64,000 bases of DNA from Actinomadura terrae (lineage in GTDB: Bacteria > Actinomycetota > Actinomycetes > Streptosporangiales > Streptosporangiaceae), in contig NZ_JAICDG010000007.1 of NCBI RefSeq assembly GCF_022751215.1, forward strand, positions 191,643 through 255,642, written 5' to 3'. Both the position numbers and the translations under genes were made by a program. Below are positions 49,530 through 57,923 of this stretch, piece after piece. The first letter of the stretch is position 1, and the number at the start of each line of letters is the position of its first letter. The notes beneath the pieces are model-generated. The model had not been told where the DNA came from. It saw nothing but the letters and a program-made list of their open reading frames with translations, and searched no databases.

Positions 49530-50122
49530 CGGCCCGCCTCCTCCCAGACCTCCGCCACCCGCAGCGCGCACGCCGCCGCCGGCCCCGCGACCGCGTCCAC
49601 CGGGACGCGCGCCCACGCGAACCACTCGCCGACCGCCCGGCCCGACCGCAGCCGCAACGGCTCCACGCGCGCGCCGCCGCCCGGCGGGTCCACCTCCACC
49701 AGCACCCGCCCGCCGGGCGCCAGCAGCATCGCGATGCGGCGCAGCAGCGCCTCGGCGTCACCCCCGATCCCCACGTTCCCATCGGCCAGCAGCACGCTCT
49801 CCCAGCGCCCGGCGCCCGGCACCCGCCCGAACACGTCCCGCACCAGCGCCGGACCGCCCGCCGCCACCGTCAGCGCCACCGCCGCGGGCGCGACGTCGAT
49901 GCCCAGCACCGGGACGCCCCGGCGGGCCAGCGCCACCGTCAGCCGCCCCGGCCCCGACCCCACGTCCAGCGTCGCACCCGCGCACCGCCGCAGCAGCCCG
50001 GCGTCGCCCGGACGCGGCGCCAGCCACTCCCACACCGGCAGCGGACGGCGCCGACCGTCGGCGTGCTCGATCTCCACCCGCGCCCCGCCCCGCAGCGCCT
50101 CCTCGTACAGCTCCCCGATCAT
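49505..50122 (-). CDS. SAM-dependent methyltransferase
   Basis: 205 residues. Motif I LDVGSGPGRLTVALARRG, motif II VLGIDVAPAAV and the LLAPGGRVLVEVDPPG post-motif show a class I enzyme of the Methyltransf_25 type. The start MIGELYEEALRG and the aspartate-rich LLADGNVGIGGDAEALLRR segment are features of the methyltransferases in this actinomycete gene order (epimerase, GT2, TIGR04282 transferase, methyltransferase). ATG 50122 overlaps the previous stop (ATGA). Acceptor unknown. Confidence 0.87.
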   Translation of the reverse strand: MIGELYEEALRGGARVEIEHADGRRRPLPVWEWLAPRPGDAGLLRRCAGATLDVGSGPGRLTVALARRGVPVLGIDVAPAAVALTVAAGGPALVRDVFGRVPGAGRWESVLLADGNVGIGGDAEALLRRIAMLLAPGGRVLVEVDPPGGGARVEPLRLRSGRAVGEWFAWARVPVDAVAGPAAACALRVAEVWEEAGRWFATLTR

Positions 50123-50973
50123 GCCGGGACGGTCCTGGCCCCGAGCGCCCGCACCGCCGCCGCGAACTCCCCGTCCGGCGCGTCCGCCGCGACCGCCGCG
50201 GCGTCGGCGGGGGTGTCCACGTCCCTCAGCACCGGCAGCTCCGCCACCCGCAGGCCCGCCGCGCGCAACCGGCCCAGCACCGCCGCGCCGGTGTCGGCGC
50301 GCGACATCGGCACCCCGCGCAGCAGCGCGGCGTCCGGTCGGCGCAACCCCAACAGCCAGAACCCGCCGTCGGCCGCCCCCCCGAACACCGCCTCGCACCC
50401 CGACACCGCCCCGCAACCCGGCTCCGCCTCGTGTCCCGGCTCCGCCTCGTGTCCCGGCTCCGCCTCGTGTCCCGGCTCCGCCCCGTGTCCCGGCTCCGCC
50501 CCGTGTCTTGGCTGCGCCTTGTGTCTTGGCTCCGCCCGGTGTCCCGACACCGCCTCGTAATCTGACACCGCCGTATGGCCCGACCCCGCCCCGGCCGGTG
50601 TTAGCGCGGCGCATGCCCGCTCCAGCAGTGCGGGGGTCACCTGCGGGGTGTCCATCCCCACCAGCACCAGCGGACGGCCCGCGTACACGTCGGCGAACGC
50701 GTGCGCGAGCCGCTCGTCCAGCCCGCCGCCGCGCTGCGCGCACACCGCGAAGCCCTCCGGCAGCCACGGCCCCGGCGCCCCGTCCAGCACCAGCGTCCGC
50801 CGTCCCGCCCGCGCCGCGGCGACCGCCGCGAGGGTGTCCCGCAGCGCCGCCTCCGCCAGCGCCGCCGCCTCGGCGGCCGTGTAGGCGGGGGTGAGGCGCG
50901 TCTTGACCCGGCCCGCCACGGGCTCCTTGGCGATCACCAGCAGGTCGGCGGTTCCCATGGTCGGCGCGCTCAC
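50119..50973 (-). CDS. TIGR04282/DUF2064 glycosyltransferase-like protein with hexapeptide repeat
   Basis: 284 residues. GT-A-like core: LLVIAKEPVAGRVKTRLTP (the K-x-P-x-x-G-x-x-K-T-R-L signature), LVLDGAP, QRGGGLDERLAHAF, LVLVGMDTPQVTPALLERA, then DGGFWLLGLRRPDA and LRDVDTPADAAAV. Between the DTPQ and DGGF blocks the family normally has about 15 residues; here ~60 extra residues (135-194) consist of ten to eleven copies of a six-residue unit of the type A-E-P-G-H-E. GTG 50973 overlaps the GT2 stop (GTGA). Probably transfers a nucleotide or sugar in the same pathway as its neighbours. Confidence 0.85.
   Translation of the reverse strand: MSAPTMGTADLLVIAKEPVAGRVKTRLTPAYTAAEAAALAEAALRDTLAAVAAARAGRRTLVLDGAPGPWLPEGFAVCAQRGGGLDERLAHAFADVYAGRPLVLVGMDTPQVTPALLERACAALTPAGAGSGHTAVSDYEAVSGHRAEPRHKAQPRHGAEPGHGAEPGHEAEPGHEAEPGHEAEPGCGAVSGCEAVFGGAADGGFWLLGLRRPDAALLRGVPMSRADTGAAVLGRLRAAGLRVAELPVLRDVDTPADAAAVAADAPDGEFAAAVRALGARTVPA
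50392..50571 (-). repeat. 18-bp tandem repeat inside the TIGR04282 gene
   Basis: On the plus strand the unit is CGGCTCCGCCTCGTGTCC or close variants, about ten copies; the middle copies are identical and the outer ones diverge. It encodes the hexapeptide tract at residues 135-194 and keeps the reading frame. Confidence 0.85.
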
Positions 50974-51638
50974 GAGGCCGCCTCGGCCAGCACCCGCCGC
51001 ATGTCGCGGACGGCGCGCACCGTCCCGCCGACCGTCCCGGTCACCTTCGACGCCCCCGTCCGCGGCCGGTAGGGCACGTCCAGCTCGGCGATCCGCCAGC
51101 CCGCGCGGGCCGCGCGCAGCACCATCTCCAGCGGGTATCCGAACCGGCGGTCGGCCAGCCCCAGCGCCAGCAGGTCCGCGCGGCGCGCCGCCCGCATCGG
51201 CCCGAGGTCGCGCAGCCGCGTCCCGGCCCGCCGGTTCAGCGACCGCGCCAGCACGGCGTTGCCGAGCCGCGCGTGCGGCGGCCACGCGCCGCGCCCCACC
51301 GGACGCCGCCGCCCCAGCACCAGCCCCGGCGCGCCCGCCGCCTCCACCTCCGTGAGCGCGGCCACCAGCCGGGGCAGATCCGCCGGGTCCAGCGACGCGT
51401 CGGCGTCCATCACGCACACCACCTCCGCGGTCGCCGCCGCCAGCCCCGCGTGGCAGGCCGCGCCGAACCCGCGCACCGGGGCGGGGATCACCCGCGCGCC
51501 AAGGTCCGCGGCCACGCGCGCGGAGTCGTCGGTGGAGGCGTTGTCGACCACCAGCGCCCGGAAGCCGTCCGGCATCCGCGCCAGCACCCAGGGCAACGCC
51601 TCGGCCTCGTCGAGGCAGGGAAGCACCACATCGATCAC
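50970..51638 (-). CDS. Family 2 glycosyltransferase
   Basis: 222 residues. GT2 motifs: VVLPCLDEAEALPWVL, LVVDNASTDDSARVA and the metal-binding DADASLDPADLPRLV, then GYPLEMVLRAARAGWRIAELDVPYRPRTGASKVTG, which is typical of dolichyl/undecaprenyl-phosphate sugar synthases of the DPM1-like type without C-terminal helices. GTG 51638 is the only start. It sits second in the operon, 37 bases after the epimerase gene. Confidence 0.9.
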   Translation of the reverse strand: MIDVVLPCLDEAEALPWVLARMPDGFRALVVDNASTDDSARVAADLGARVIPAPVRGFGAACHAGLAAATAEVVCVMDADASLDPADLPRLVAALTEVEAAGAPGLVLGRRRPVGRGAWPPHARLGNAVLARSLNRRAGTRLRDLGPMRAARRADLLALGLADRRFGYPLEMVLRAARAGWRIAELDVPYRPRTGASKVTGTVGGTVRAVRDMRRVLAEAAS

Positions 51639-51675
51639 GAGCCCGACGCTACTTTCGGTGACACCGGAACGACCC

Positions 51676-52695
51676 TTACGAACTCGTGACGGGCTGCCGC
51701 GCGAACTCCGCGACCCCGTCCGCGAACGCCACCGCCGCGCGGAACCCCAGCTCCTCGCGCGCCCGGTCGGAGCGCGCCACGATGTGCCGCACGTCCCCCA
51801 GCCGGTAACCGCCGGTCACCCGCGGCGCCGGGCCGCCCAGCGCGCCCGCCAGCGCCGCCGCCATCTCCCCGACCGTGCGGGGCTCGCCGCTGGCGACGTT
51901 GTAGGCGCGCGCCCCGCCCGGCGGCGCGTCCGCGAGCCGCTCCAGCGCCAGCACGTTCGCGCGGGCGACGTCGCGGACGTGCACGAAGTCGCGGCGCTGC
52001 GCCCCGTCCTCGAACACCAGCGGCGCCTCCCCCGCCAGCAGCCGCGACCGGAACAGCGCCGCCACCCCCGCGTAGGGGGTGTCGCGCGGCATCCGCGGCC
52101 CGTACACGTTGTGGTACCGCAGCGCCGCCACCGACCCGCCCGCCATCCGCGCCCACGACGCCGCCAGATGCTCCTGCGCGAGCTTGGTGTCGGCGTAGAC
52201 GTTGCGGGGATCGGGCGCCGCCTCCTCACCGACCGCCCCCGGCTCCAGGGGGCTCCCGCACACCGGGCACGGCGGCTCGAACCGGCCCGCCCGCAACGCC
52301 TCCTCCGTCCTCGGCCCGGGCCGGACCCGCCCGTGCCGCCCGCAGGAGTAGGCGCCCTCCCCGTACACCACCATCGAGGACGCCAGCACCAGCGCGCCCA
52401 CCCCCGCGCGGGCCATCTCCGCCAGCAGCACCGCCGTCCCCTGCACGTTCACCGACGCGTAGGCGGGCAGGTCGGAGGCGTCCACGCCGAGCCCCACCAT
52501 CGCCGCCTGGTGGCACACCGCGTCCACGCCCGCCAGCCGCCGCGCGACCACCGCGGCGTCGCGGACGTCGCCCGGCCCGTCCCCGAGCCCGTCGGGCCGC
52601 GTGTCCAGGCCCCGGACCCGATGTCCCGAGGCGGTCAGCGCCTCGGCGATGTGCGAACCGATGAAACCGGCCGACCCGGTGAGCAGTACGTCCAT
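51676..52695 (-). CDS. NAD-dependent epimerase/dehydratase with a CxxC insert
   Basis: 339 residues. Rossmann motif LLTGSAGFIGSHIAEAL, catalytic ASSMVVYGE and Tyr-x3-Lys in YADTK, RYHNVYGPRMP as in UDP-sugar epimerases, and VSG-like VASGEPRTVGEM. An insert after the Ser (about residues 115-165) contains two cysteine pairs at most, one being CPVCGSPLEPG, which looks like half of a zinc ribbon together with an earlier single Cys. First gene of the five-gene operon ending at 48129. ATG 52695 is the only good start. Likely acts on a nucleotide sugar that the following transferases use. Confidence 0.9.
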   Translation of the reverse strand: MDVLLTGSAGFIGSHIAEALTASGHRVRGLDTRPDGLGDGPGDVRDAAVVARRLAGVDAVCHQAAMVGLGVDASDLPAYASVNVQGTAVLLAEMARAGVGALVLASSMVVYGEGAYSCGRHGRVRPGPRTEEALRAGRFEPPCPVCGSPLEPGAVGEEAAPDPRNVYADTKLAQEHLAASWARMAGGSVAALRYHNVYGPRMPRDTPYAGVAALFRSRLLAGEAPLVFEDGAQRRDFVHVRDVARANVLALERLADAPPGGARAYNVASGEPRTVGEMAAALAGALGGPAPRVTGGYRLGDVRHIVARSDRAREELGFRAAVAFADGVAEFARQPVTSS

Positions 52696-52845
52696 GCCGA
52701 CGAAACTAGGACGCGGCGCCCCCGCGCGGCGGCCCGCAACGGCCCGCCGCCGCTCCTTGTTCGAACCTTGTAAGAACTCCGCCCCCGCGATGGCACGCGA
52801 GCGGCACGCCCCCCAGGCACCCTTCGGGCCGGCCTCGGGCGCGCC

Positions 52846-53664
52846 TCAGGCGCCGGGCAGATGCCGGTGCAGAGCGGTCAGGCGGCCCGCCGCCGCCAGC
52901 ACCGCCTCGGTCAGGCCGGGCATCCGGTCCGGGCCGAACCGCACCGCCGGGCCCTGCAACGCCACCGCCGCGAACACCCGCCCCGACCCGTCGCGCACCG
53001 GCGCCGCGACCGCGCGGACCCCGATGATGCGCTCCTCCTCGTTGAGCGCGTAGCCGCGCTCGCGCACGCGGGCCAGATCGGCCTCCAGCGCCGCGCGGGT
53101 GGTGAGGGTCGCCGGGGTGTAGCGGCGGTACGGCTCCGCCATCGCGACCGCCGCGTCGGCGCCGTCGCCGTCGATGTCGGCGAAGGCCAGCAGCGCCTTG
53201 CCCATCGCGCACCCGTGGATCGGGTTGCGCGCCCCGGGCGGCTGGTCGTAGCGCAGCGGATGCGCCGAGGGCAGATGCAGCAGGACGGCGACCTCGTCGC
53301 CCACCCGCACCCCGAGGCTGACCGCCTCCCCCGTCCCGTCCCGCAGCGCGGTCAGCTCCGGCTGGAGCAGCGTGGTCCCCATCCGCTCCAGCGCCAGCCG
53401 CCCGAGGATCGCGGTGGTCGGGCCGAGGAAGTACCGCTCGGTCAGCGCGTCCCGGCCCAGCATCCCCGTGTCGTGCAGGGCCCGGACGATCCGGTGCGCG
53501 GTGCTGACCGACAGCCCCAGCCGGTGCGCGACCTCCGTCGGCGTCTGCCGCGCCGCTCCCTCGAAGGACCGCAGCACCGCGACGGCACGGTCCACCGACT
53601 GCGTTCCCGGCGTGGGCCGCCCCGCCGCCCCGCGCCCGTCGCTCTCCTCGGTCACGGCTCCCAT
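52846..53664 (-). CDS. IclR-family transcriptional regulator
   Basis: 272 residues. N-terminal winged helix (QSVDRAVAVLRSFEG; TPTEVAHRLGLSVSTAHRIVRAL) and C-terminal IclR effector domain (YDQPPGARNPIHGCAMGKALLAF; GYALNEEERIIGVRAVAAPV; VAALQGPAVRFG with slight variation). Usually controls catabolic genes in answer to a small metabolite; no evident target is adjacent. Start is uncertain: ATG 53664 (GAGG directly upstream) or the GTG three codons later (GGGAG upstream). Confidence 0.9.
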   Translation of the reverse strand: MGAVTEESDGRGAAGRPTPGTQSVDRAVAVLRSFEGAARQTPTEVAHRLGLSVSTAHRIVRALHDTGMLGRDALTERYFLGPTTAILGRLALERMGTTLLQPELTALRDGTGEAVSLGVRVGDEVAVLLHLPSAHPLRYDQPPGARNPIHGCAMGKALLAFADIDGDGADAAVAMAEPYRRYTPATLTTRAALEADLARVRERGYALNEEERIIGVRAVAAPVRDGSGRVFAAVALQGPAVRFGPDRMPGLTEAVLAAAGRLTALHRHLPGA

Positions 53665-53722
53665 CCTCGCACCGGAACGCGCCACCCCCACCGCAGGGGC
53701 CGCGCCCCGGGCGCCCCGGCGC

Positions 53723-54736
53723 TCACTCTCCGGACGCGCGCAGCAGGCGGCGGCCCAGGTCGGCGAGGCGCGCGGCCAGCTCGGGCGGCTCGCGCACCTC
53801 GAACTCCAGGTCCAGGAACGCGATGCGCAGCGCCGTCCACTCCAGGGAGTCGGGCTCGGTGCGCAGCAGGCAGGTCCGCTCGTCGACGGGCTCGACCTCC
53901 GCGCCCGTCACCCGGAACCGGTCCGCCAGCTCCTCGGCCGAGGCGTGCACGACCAGCACCGCGCGCCGGACGGGACGGTCCCCCGCCCGCGACCGCGTCA
54001 CGAACGCGGCGGCGTCGGGCGCGGGCAGCTCCCGCGGCGCGCACCGCACCCCCGTCCCGCGCGGATCGCGCATCCGGTCGACGCGGAACGTCCGCCAGCC
54101 GCTCCGCCCGGTGTCCCACGCGACCAGGTACCAGCGGCGCCCCGCCGACACCAGCCCGTACGGCTCCACCAGCCGGCCGGACTCGGTGTCGTCGCGGTCC
54201 CGGTACCCGAACCGCAGCCGCTCCCGGTCCCGGCACGCGGCGGCCAGCACCGTCAGCGCCGCGGGCTCCACCACCGGCCCGGCGGGCGGGCCGGTCAGCG
54301 GCGTCGTCGCCGCGTGCAGCGCGTTCACCCGGCGCCGCAGCCGCTCGGGCAGCACCTGCTCCAGCTTCGCCAGCGCCCGGACGGAGGACTCCTCGATCCC
54401 CGCCACCGCGCCGCCCGCCGCGCCCCGCAGCCCCACCGCGATCGCCAGCGCCTCCTCGTCGTCCAGCAGCAGCGGCGGCATCGCGGTCCCCGCCTCCAGC
54501 CGGTACCCGCCCGCCGCGCCGAGCGTGGCCAGCACCGGGTAGCCGAGCGCGCGCAGCCGCTCCACGTCCCGGCGGACGGTACGGGCGCTCACCCCGAGCC
54601 GCTCCCGCAGCTCCGGGCCCGTCCACTCCCGCCGCGCCTGGAGCAGCGACAGCAGGTGCAGCAGCCGGCCCGACGTGGTGCCCGACGCGGTCTCAACGGC
54701 GGTCCCAGTGGTGGTCTCAACGGTGGTCTCGGTCAC
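53723..54736 (-). CDS. WYL-domain transcriptional regulator
   Basis: 337 residues. An HTH_11-type helix-turn-helix (RLLHLLSLLQARREWTGPELRERLGVSARTVRRDVERLRALGYPV), then GGYRLEAGTAMPPLLLDDEEALAIAVGL, and a WYL domain (VEPYGLVSAGRRWYLVAWDTGRSGWRTFRVDRM) with WCX tail. WYL proteins respond to DNA damage or nucleic acid ligands. It is divergent from the second UvrA-like gene with 63 bases between, which fits control of that DNA-related ATPase. GTG 54736 is preferred; the Thr-rich N terminus is probably unstructured. Confidence 0.9.
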   Translation of the reverse strand: MTETTVETTTGTAVETASGTTSGRLLHLLSLLQARREWTGPELRERLGVSARTVRRDVERLRALGYPVLATLGAAGGYRLEAGTAMPPLLLDDEEALAIAVGLRGAAGGAVAGIEESSVRALAKLEQVLPERLRRRVNALHAATTPLTGPPAGPVVEPAALTVLAAACRDRERLRFGYRDRDDTESGRLVEPYGLVSAGRRWYLVAWDTGRSGWRTFRVDRMRDPRGTGVRCAPRELPAPDAAAFVTRSRAGDRPVRRAVLVVHASAEELADRFRVTGAEVEPVDERTCLLRTEPDSLEWTALRIAFLDLEFEVREPPELAARLADLGRRLLRASGE

Positions 54737-54786
54737 GCTCCCCAGTATGCCGCGCAATGCGGCCAGAACCTGACCTCATTGCCTCC

Positions 54787-54792
54787 TAGCCT
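54787..54792 (+). promoter_or_regulatory. -10 box TAGCCT of the UvrA-like gene 2
   Basis: TAGCCT ends 7 bases before ATG 54800, with TTGCC about 6 bases further upstream. No Shine-Dalgarno sequence: leaderless. Confidence 0.5.
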
Positions 54793-54799
54793 GGCCCGC

Positions 54800-57115
54800 A
54801 TGAGCGCAGGCAGCATCGTGATCACCGGAGCCAGGCAGCACAACCTCAAGGACGTCTCGCTGCGCATCCCCAAGGAGCGGATCGTCGTGTTCACCGGCGT
54901 GTCCGGGTCCGGCAAGTCCTCGATGGTGTTCGGCACCGTCGCCGTGGAGGCGCAGCGGCAGCTCAACGAGACCTACACCTGGTTCGTCCGCGACCGGCTG
55001 CCCAAGCACGAGCGGCCCGACGCCGACGCCATCGAGCACCTCGCCCCGGCCGTCATCGTCGACCAGCGGCCCATCGGCGGCAACGCCCGCTCCACCGTCG
55101 GCACCATCACCGAGATCCACGCCGTCCTGCGGGTGCTGTTCTCCCGGCACGGCACCCCCTCCGCCGGAGAGGCCGCCGCCTACTCCTTCAACGACCCGCA
55201 GGGCATGTGCCCCGAGTGCGAGGGCCTCGGCGAGGTCGTCCGCCTCGACCTGGACGCCTTCCTCGACACCTCCAAGAGCCTGAACGAGGGCGCGGTGAAC
55301 TTCCCGCCGTTCGGCGTGGGGACGTTCGTGTGGCAGCTGTACGCCGAGTCCGGGCTGTTCGACCCCGACAAGCCGCTGCGCGAGTTCACCCCCGAGGAAT
55401 GGGACACGCTCCTGCACGGCAAGGGGTTCCGCGTCCGCCGCCTCAACCGCACCGGGTCCCTCGGCCACAACGCCTACGAGGGCATGGCCGAACGCTTCGA
55501 GCGCCTCTACATCCGGCGGGACGTCAACTCCCTGAACGGCCGCACCCGCGACGCCGCCCGCCGGGTCACCCGCACGCTGCCCTGCCCCGCGTGCGGCGGC
55601 GCGCGGCTCAACCCCGCCGCGCTCGCGTCCGAGATCGGCGGGCGCACCATCGCCGACCTCGGCCGCATGGAGGTCGCCGACCTGGTGGACGCGCTCACCG
55701 AGATCACCGACCCGGTCGCCGCGCGGATCGCCGACGCGGCCGTCACACGGCTGCGGCGGCTGGACGACATCGGCCTCGGCTACCTCACCCTCGACCGGCA
55801 GACCCGCACGCTGTCGGGCGGCGAGGCGCAGCGGCTCAAGGTCGTCCGGCACCTGGGCTCCAGCCTCACCGGCCTGACCTACATCTTCGACGAGCCCAGC
55901 GCCGGCATGCACCCGCGCGACGTCGACCGCCTCAACGGGCTGCTGGTCCGGCTGCGCGACAAGGGCAACACGGTGCTGGTCGTCGAGCACGACCCGGGCG
56001 TCATCCGCGTCGCCGACCACGTCGTCGACATGGGGCCCGGCGCGGGCGCGCACGGCGGCGAGGTCGTCTTCACCGGCACCGTCGCCGCCCTGCGCGCCGC
56101 CGACACCGCCACCGGGCGGCACCTGCGCGCCGCCGCGCCCGTCAAGGACGCGTTCCGGGACCCCGCCGGATGGCTGGAGGTCGAGGGCGCCCGCGCCCAC
56201 AACCTGCGGGACGTCACCGCCCGGTTCCCCACCGGCGTGCTCACCGCCGTGACCGGCGTCGCGGGCTCGGGCAAGAGCACCCTGGTCATGCAGGAGTTCG
56301 CCGCCCGCCACGACGGCGCCGTCGTCGTCGACCAGTCCGCGATCGCCGCGTCCCGCCGCTCCAGCCCCCTCACCTTCCTCGGCGCCATGGACACCGTCCG
56401 CCGCCTGTTCGCCAAGGCCACCGGCGCGGACCCGGGCCTGTTCAGCCACAACTCCACGGGCGCCTGCCCCGCCTGCGACGGCAACGGCGTCATCGTCACC
56501 GACCTGGCGTTCATGGACCCCGTCACCACCACCTGCGAGACCTGCCACGGCACCCGCTACCGGCCCGAGGTCCTCGCCCACACGCTGCGCGGCGCGACGA
56601 TCGTCGACGTCCTCGCGATGACCGCCGGCCAGGCCCTCGACTTCTTCGCCGGGGACGGCGCGGCGCGGGGGATCACCGCGCGGCTGCGGGCCCTCGCCGA
56701 CGTCGGGCTGCCCTACCTCGCGCTCGGACGGCCCCTCACCACCCTGTCCGGCGGCGAGCGGCAGCGCCTCAAACTCGCCGCCCACCTGCACCGCACCGGC
56801 GCCGTCTACATCCTGGACGAGCCCACCACCGGCCTGCACCCCGCCGACACCGGCACGCTGCTGGCCCTGCTGGACCGGCTCGTGGACGCCGGCAACACCG
56901 TCATCGTCGTCGAACACGACCTGGACGTCGTCAAACACGCCGACTGGGTCCTGGACCTCGGCCCCGGCGGCGGCCGGCACGGCGGCCGGATCGTGTTCGC
57001 CGGCACCCCCGCCGCGCTGCTGGAGCACCCGTCCTCGGTCACCGCCGCGTTCCTGCGCCGCGACCTCGCCGAACGCGCTCCCCGGCCGGCGCGGCCCGGG
57101 CGGCCCGCGCCGTAG
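54800..57115 (+). CDS. UvrA-like ABC ATPase, paralogue 2
   Basis: 771 residues. Two cassettes with Walker A GVSGSGKSS and GVAGSGKST, signatures LSGGEAQRLK and LSGGERQRLK, Walker B YIFDEPSAGMHP and YILDEPTTGLHP, and cysteine pairs CPECEG, CPACGG, CPACDG and CETCHG. Like the gene at 15612 it is shorter than true UvrA (about 950) and lacks the UvrB-interaction region. It therefore may protect DNA against a bound drug without full excision repair. The 55% or so similarity by eye to paralogue 1 is limited to motifs. Leaderless start at 54800; divergent WYL regulator. Confidence 0.9.
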   Translation: MSAGSIVITGARQHNLKDVSLRIPKERIVVFTGVSGSGKSSMVFGTVAVEAQRQLNETYTWFVRDRLPKHERPDADAIEHLAPAVIVDQRPIGGNARSTVGTITEIHAVLRVLFSRHGTPSAGEAAAYSFNDPQGMCPECEGLGEVVRLDLDAFLDTSKSLNEGAVNFPPFGVGTFVWQLYAESGLFDPDKPLREFTPEEWDTLLHGKGFRVRRLNRTGSLGHNAYEGMAERFERLYIRRDVNSLNGRTRDAARRVTRTLPCPACGGARLNPAALASEIGGRTIADLGRMEVADLVDALTEITDPVAARIADAAVTRLRRLDDIGLGYLTLDRQTRTLSGGEAQRLKVVRHLGSSLTGLTYIFDEPSAGMHPRDVDRLNGLLVRLRDKGNTVLVVEHDPGVIRVADHVVDMGPGAGAHGGEVVFTGTVAALRAADTATGRHLRAAAPVKDAFRDPAGWLEVEGARAHNLRDVTARFPTGVLTAVTGVAGSGKSTLVMQEFAARHDGAVVVDQSAIAASRRSSPLTFLGAMDTVRRLFAKATGADPGLFSHNSTGACPACDGNGVIVTDLAFMDPVTTTCETCHGTRYRPEVLAHTLRGATIVDVLAMTAGQALDFFAGDGAARGITARLRALADVGLPYLALGRPLTTLSGGERQRLKLAAHLHRTGAVYILDEPTTGLHPADTGTLLALLDRLVDAGNTVIVVEHDLDVVKHADWVLDLGPGGGRHGGRIVFAGTPAALLEHPSSVTAAFLRRDLAERAPRPARPGRPAP

Positions 57116-57118
57116 GCT
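57113..57118 (+). promoter_or_regulatory. -10 box TAGGCT of the SDR gene
   Basis: TAGGCT ends 7 bases before ATG 57126 and its first three bases are the stop codon of the UvrA-like gene. The SDR gene can thus start its own leaderless transcript. Confidence 0.5.
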
Positions 57119-57125
57119 CACCGGC

Positions 57126-57908
57126 ATGGATCATGAAAACGGCTACCTGGCCGGGCTGTTCTCGCTGGAGGGCCGGGTCGCGGTCGTGACCGGCGGCAGC
57201 TCGGGCATCGGACGCGCGATCGCCGAGGGCCTCGCCCGGTCCGGCGCGGCCGTCGTGCTCGTCGCGCGCCGCGAGGGCGAACTGGCCGCCACCGCCGCCG
57301 CCCTGGAGGCCCACGGCTGCCGCGCCGCCTGGGTCAGCGCCGACCTGGCCTCCCGCGCCGCCGTCCACCGCGCCGCCGACGAGGCCGCCGCCGCGTTCGG
57401 CGAGCCCGACATCCTCGTCAACGCCGCCGCGATCAACCTGCGGCCTCCGATGGACGAGCTCACCCCCGCCGACTGGGACACCACCATGGCCGTCAACCTC
57501 GACGCCCCGTTCCTGCTCGGCCAGCGCTTCGCCGCCGGCATGGCCGAACGCGGCTACGGGCGGCTCATCCACATCGCCTCCCAGCAGGCGTTCCGCGCGT
57601 CCTTCACCAGCGGCGCCTACGGCGTCTCCAAGGCCGGCCTCGTCGCGCTCGCCCGCTCCCAGGCCGAGGCGTGGTCGGGACGCGGCGTCACCGCCAACAC
57701 CCTCGTCCCCGGGTTCGTGATGACGCCGCTGAACCGCCGCCTCTCCGACGACCCCGCCCGCGTCGAGGAACTCGCCGCGCGCACCCTGACCGGCCGCAAC
57801 GGCCTCGCTGAGGACTTCGCCGGCGCGGCGGTGTTCCTCGCCGGCCCCTCCTCCGGCTACGTCACCGGGCAGGCGATCTTCGTGGACGGCGGCTTCTCCG
57901 CCCACTAG
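57126..57908 (+). CDS. Short-chain dehydrogenase/reductase
   Basis: 260 residues, classical SDR. Cofactor motif TGGSSGIGRAIAEGLA, NAG-like VNAAAINLRPP, catalytic Ser in IASQQAFR and Tyr-x3-Lys in YGVSKAGLV, and the C-terminal GYVTGQAIFVDGGFSAH. The Arg after the second strand (VLVARREGEL) suggests NADP(H). Similar to gluconate/3-oxoacyl reductase types; substrate unknown. It converges with the pterin dehydratase gene. Confidence 0.9.
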   Translation: MDHENGYLAGLFSLEGRVAVVTGGSSGIGRAIAEGLARSGAAVVLVARREGELAATAAALEAHGCRAAWVSADLASRAAVHRAADEAAAAFGEPDILVNAAAINLRPPMDELTPADWDTTMAVNLDAPFLLGQRFAAGMAERGYGRLIHIASQQAFRASFTSGAYGVSKAGLVALARSQAEAWSGRGVTANTLVPGFVMTPLNRRLSDDPARVEELAARTLTGRNGLAEDFAGAAVFLAGPSSGYVTGQAIFVDGGFSAH

Positions 57909-57923
57909 CCCCCGCCTCCGCGA

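Noticed and set aside
50392..50571. CRISPR or REP-type repeat
   Set aside because: The 18-bp units keep the reading frame of a conserved enzyme and have no spacers.
53372..54799. Plus-strand extension of the UvrA-like protein by 476 residues
   Set aside because: The extension is antisense to the IclR and WYL genes and is low-complexity; the family start MSAGSIVITGARQHNLKDV is at 54800 next to a -10 box.
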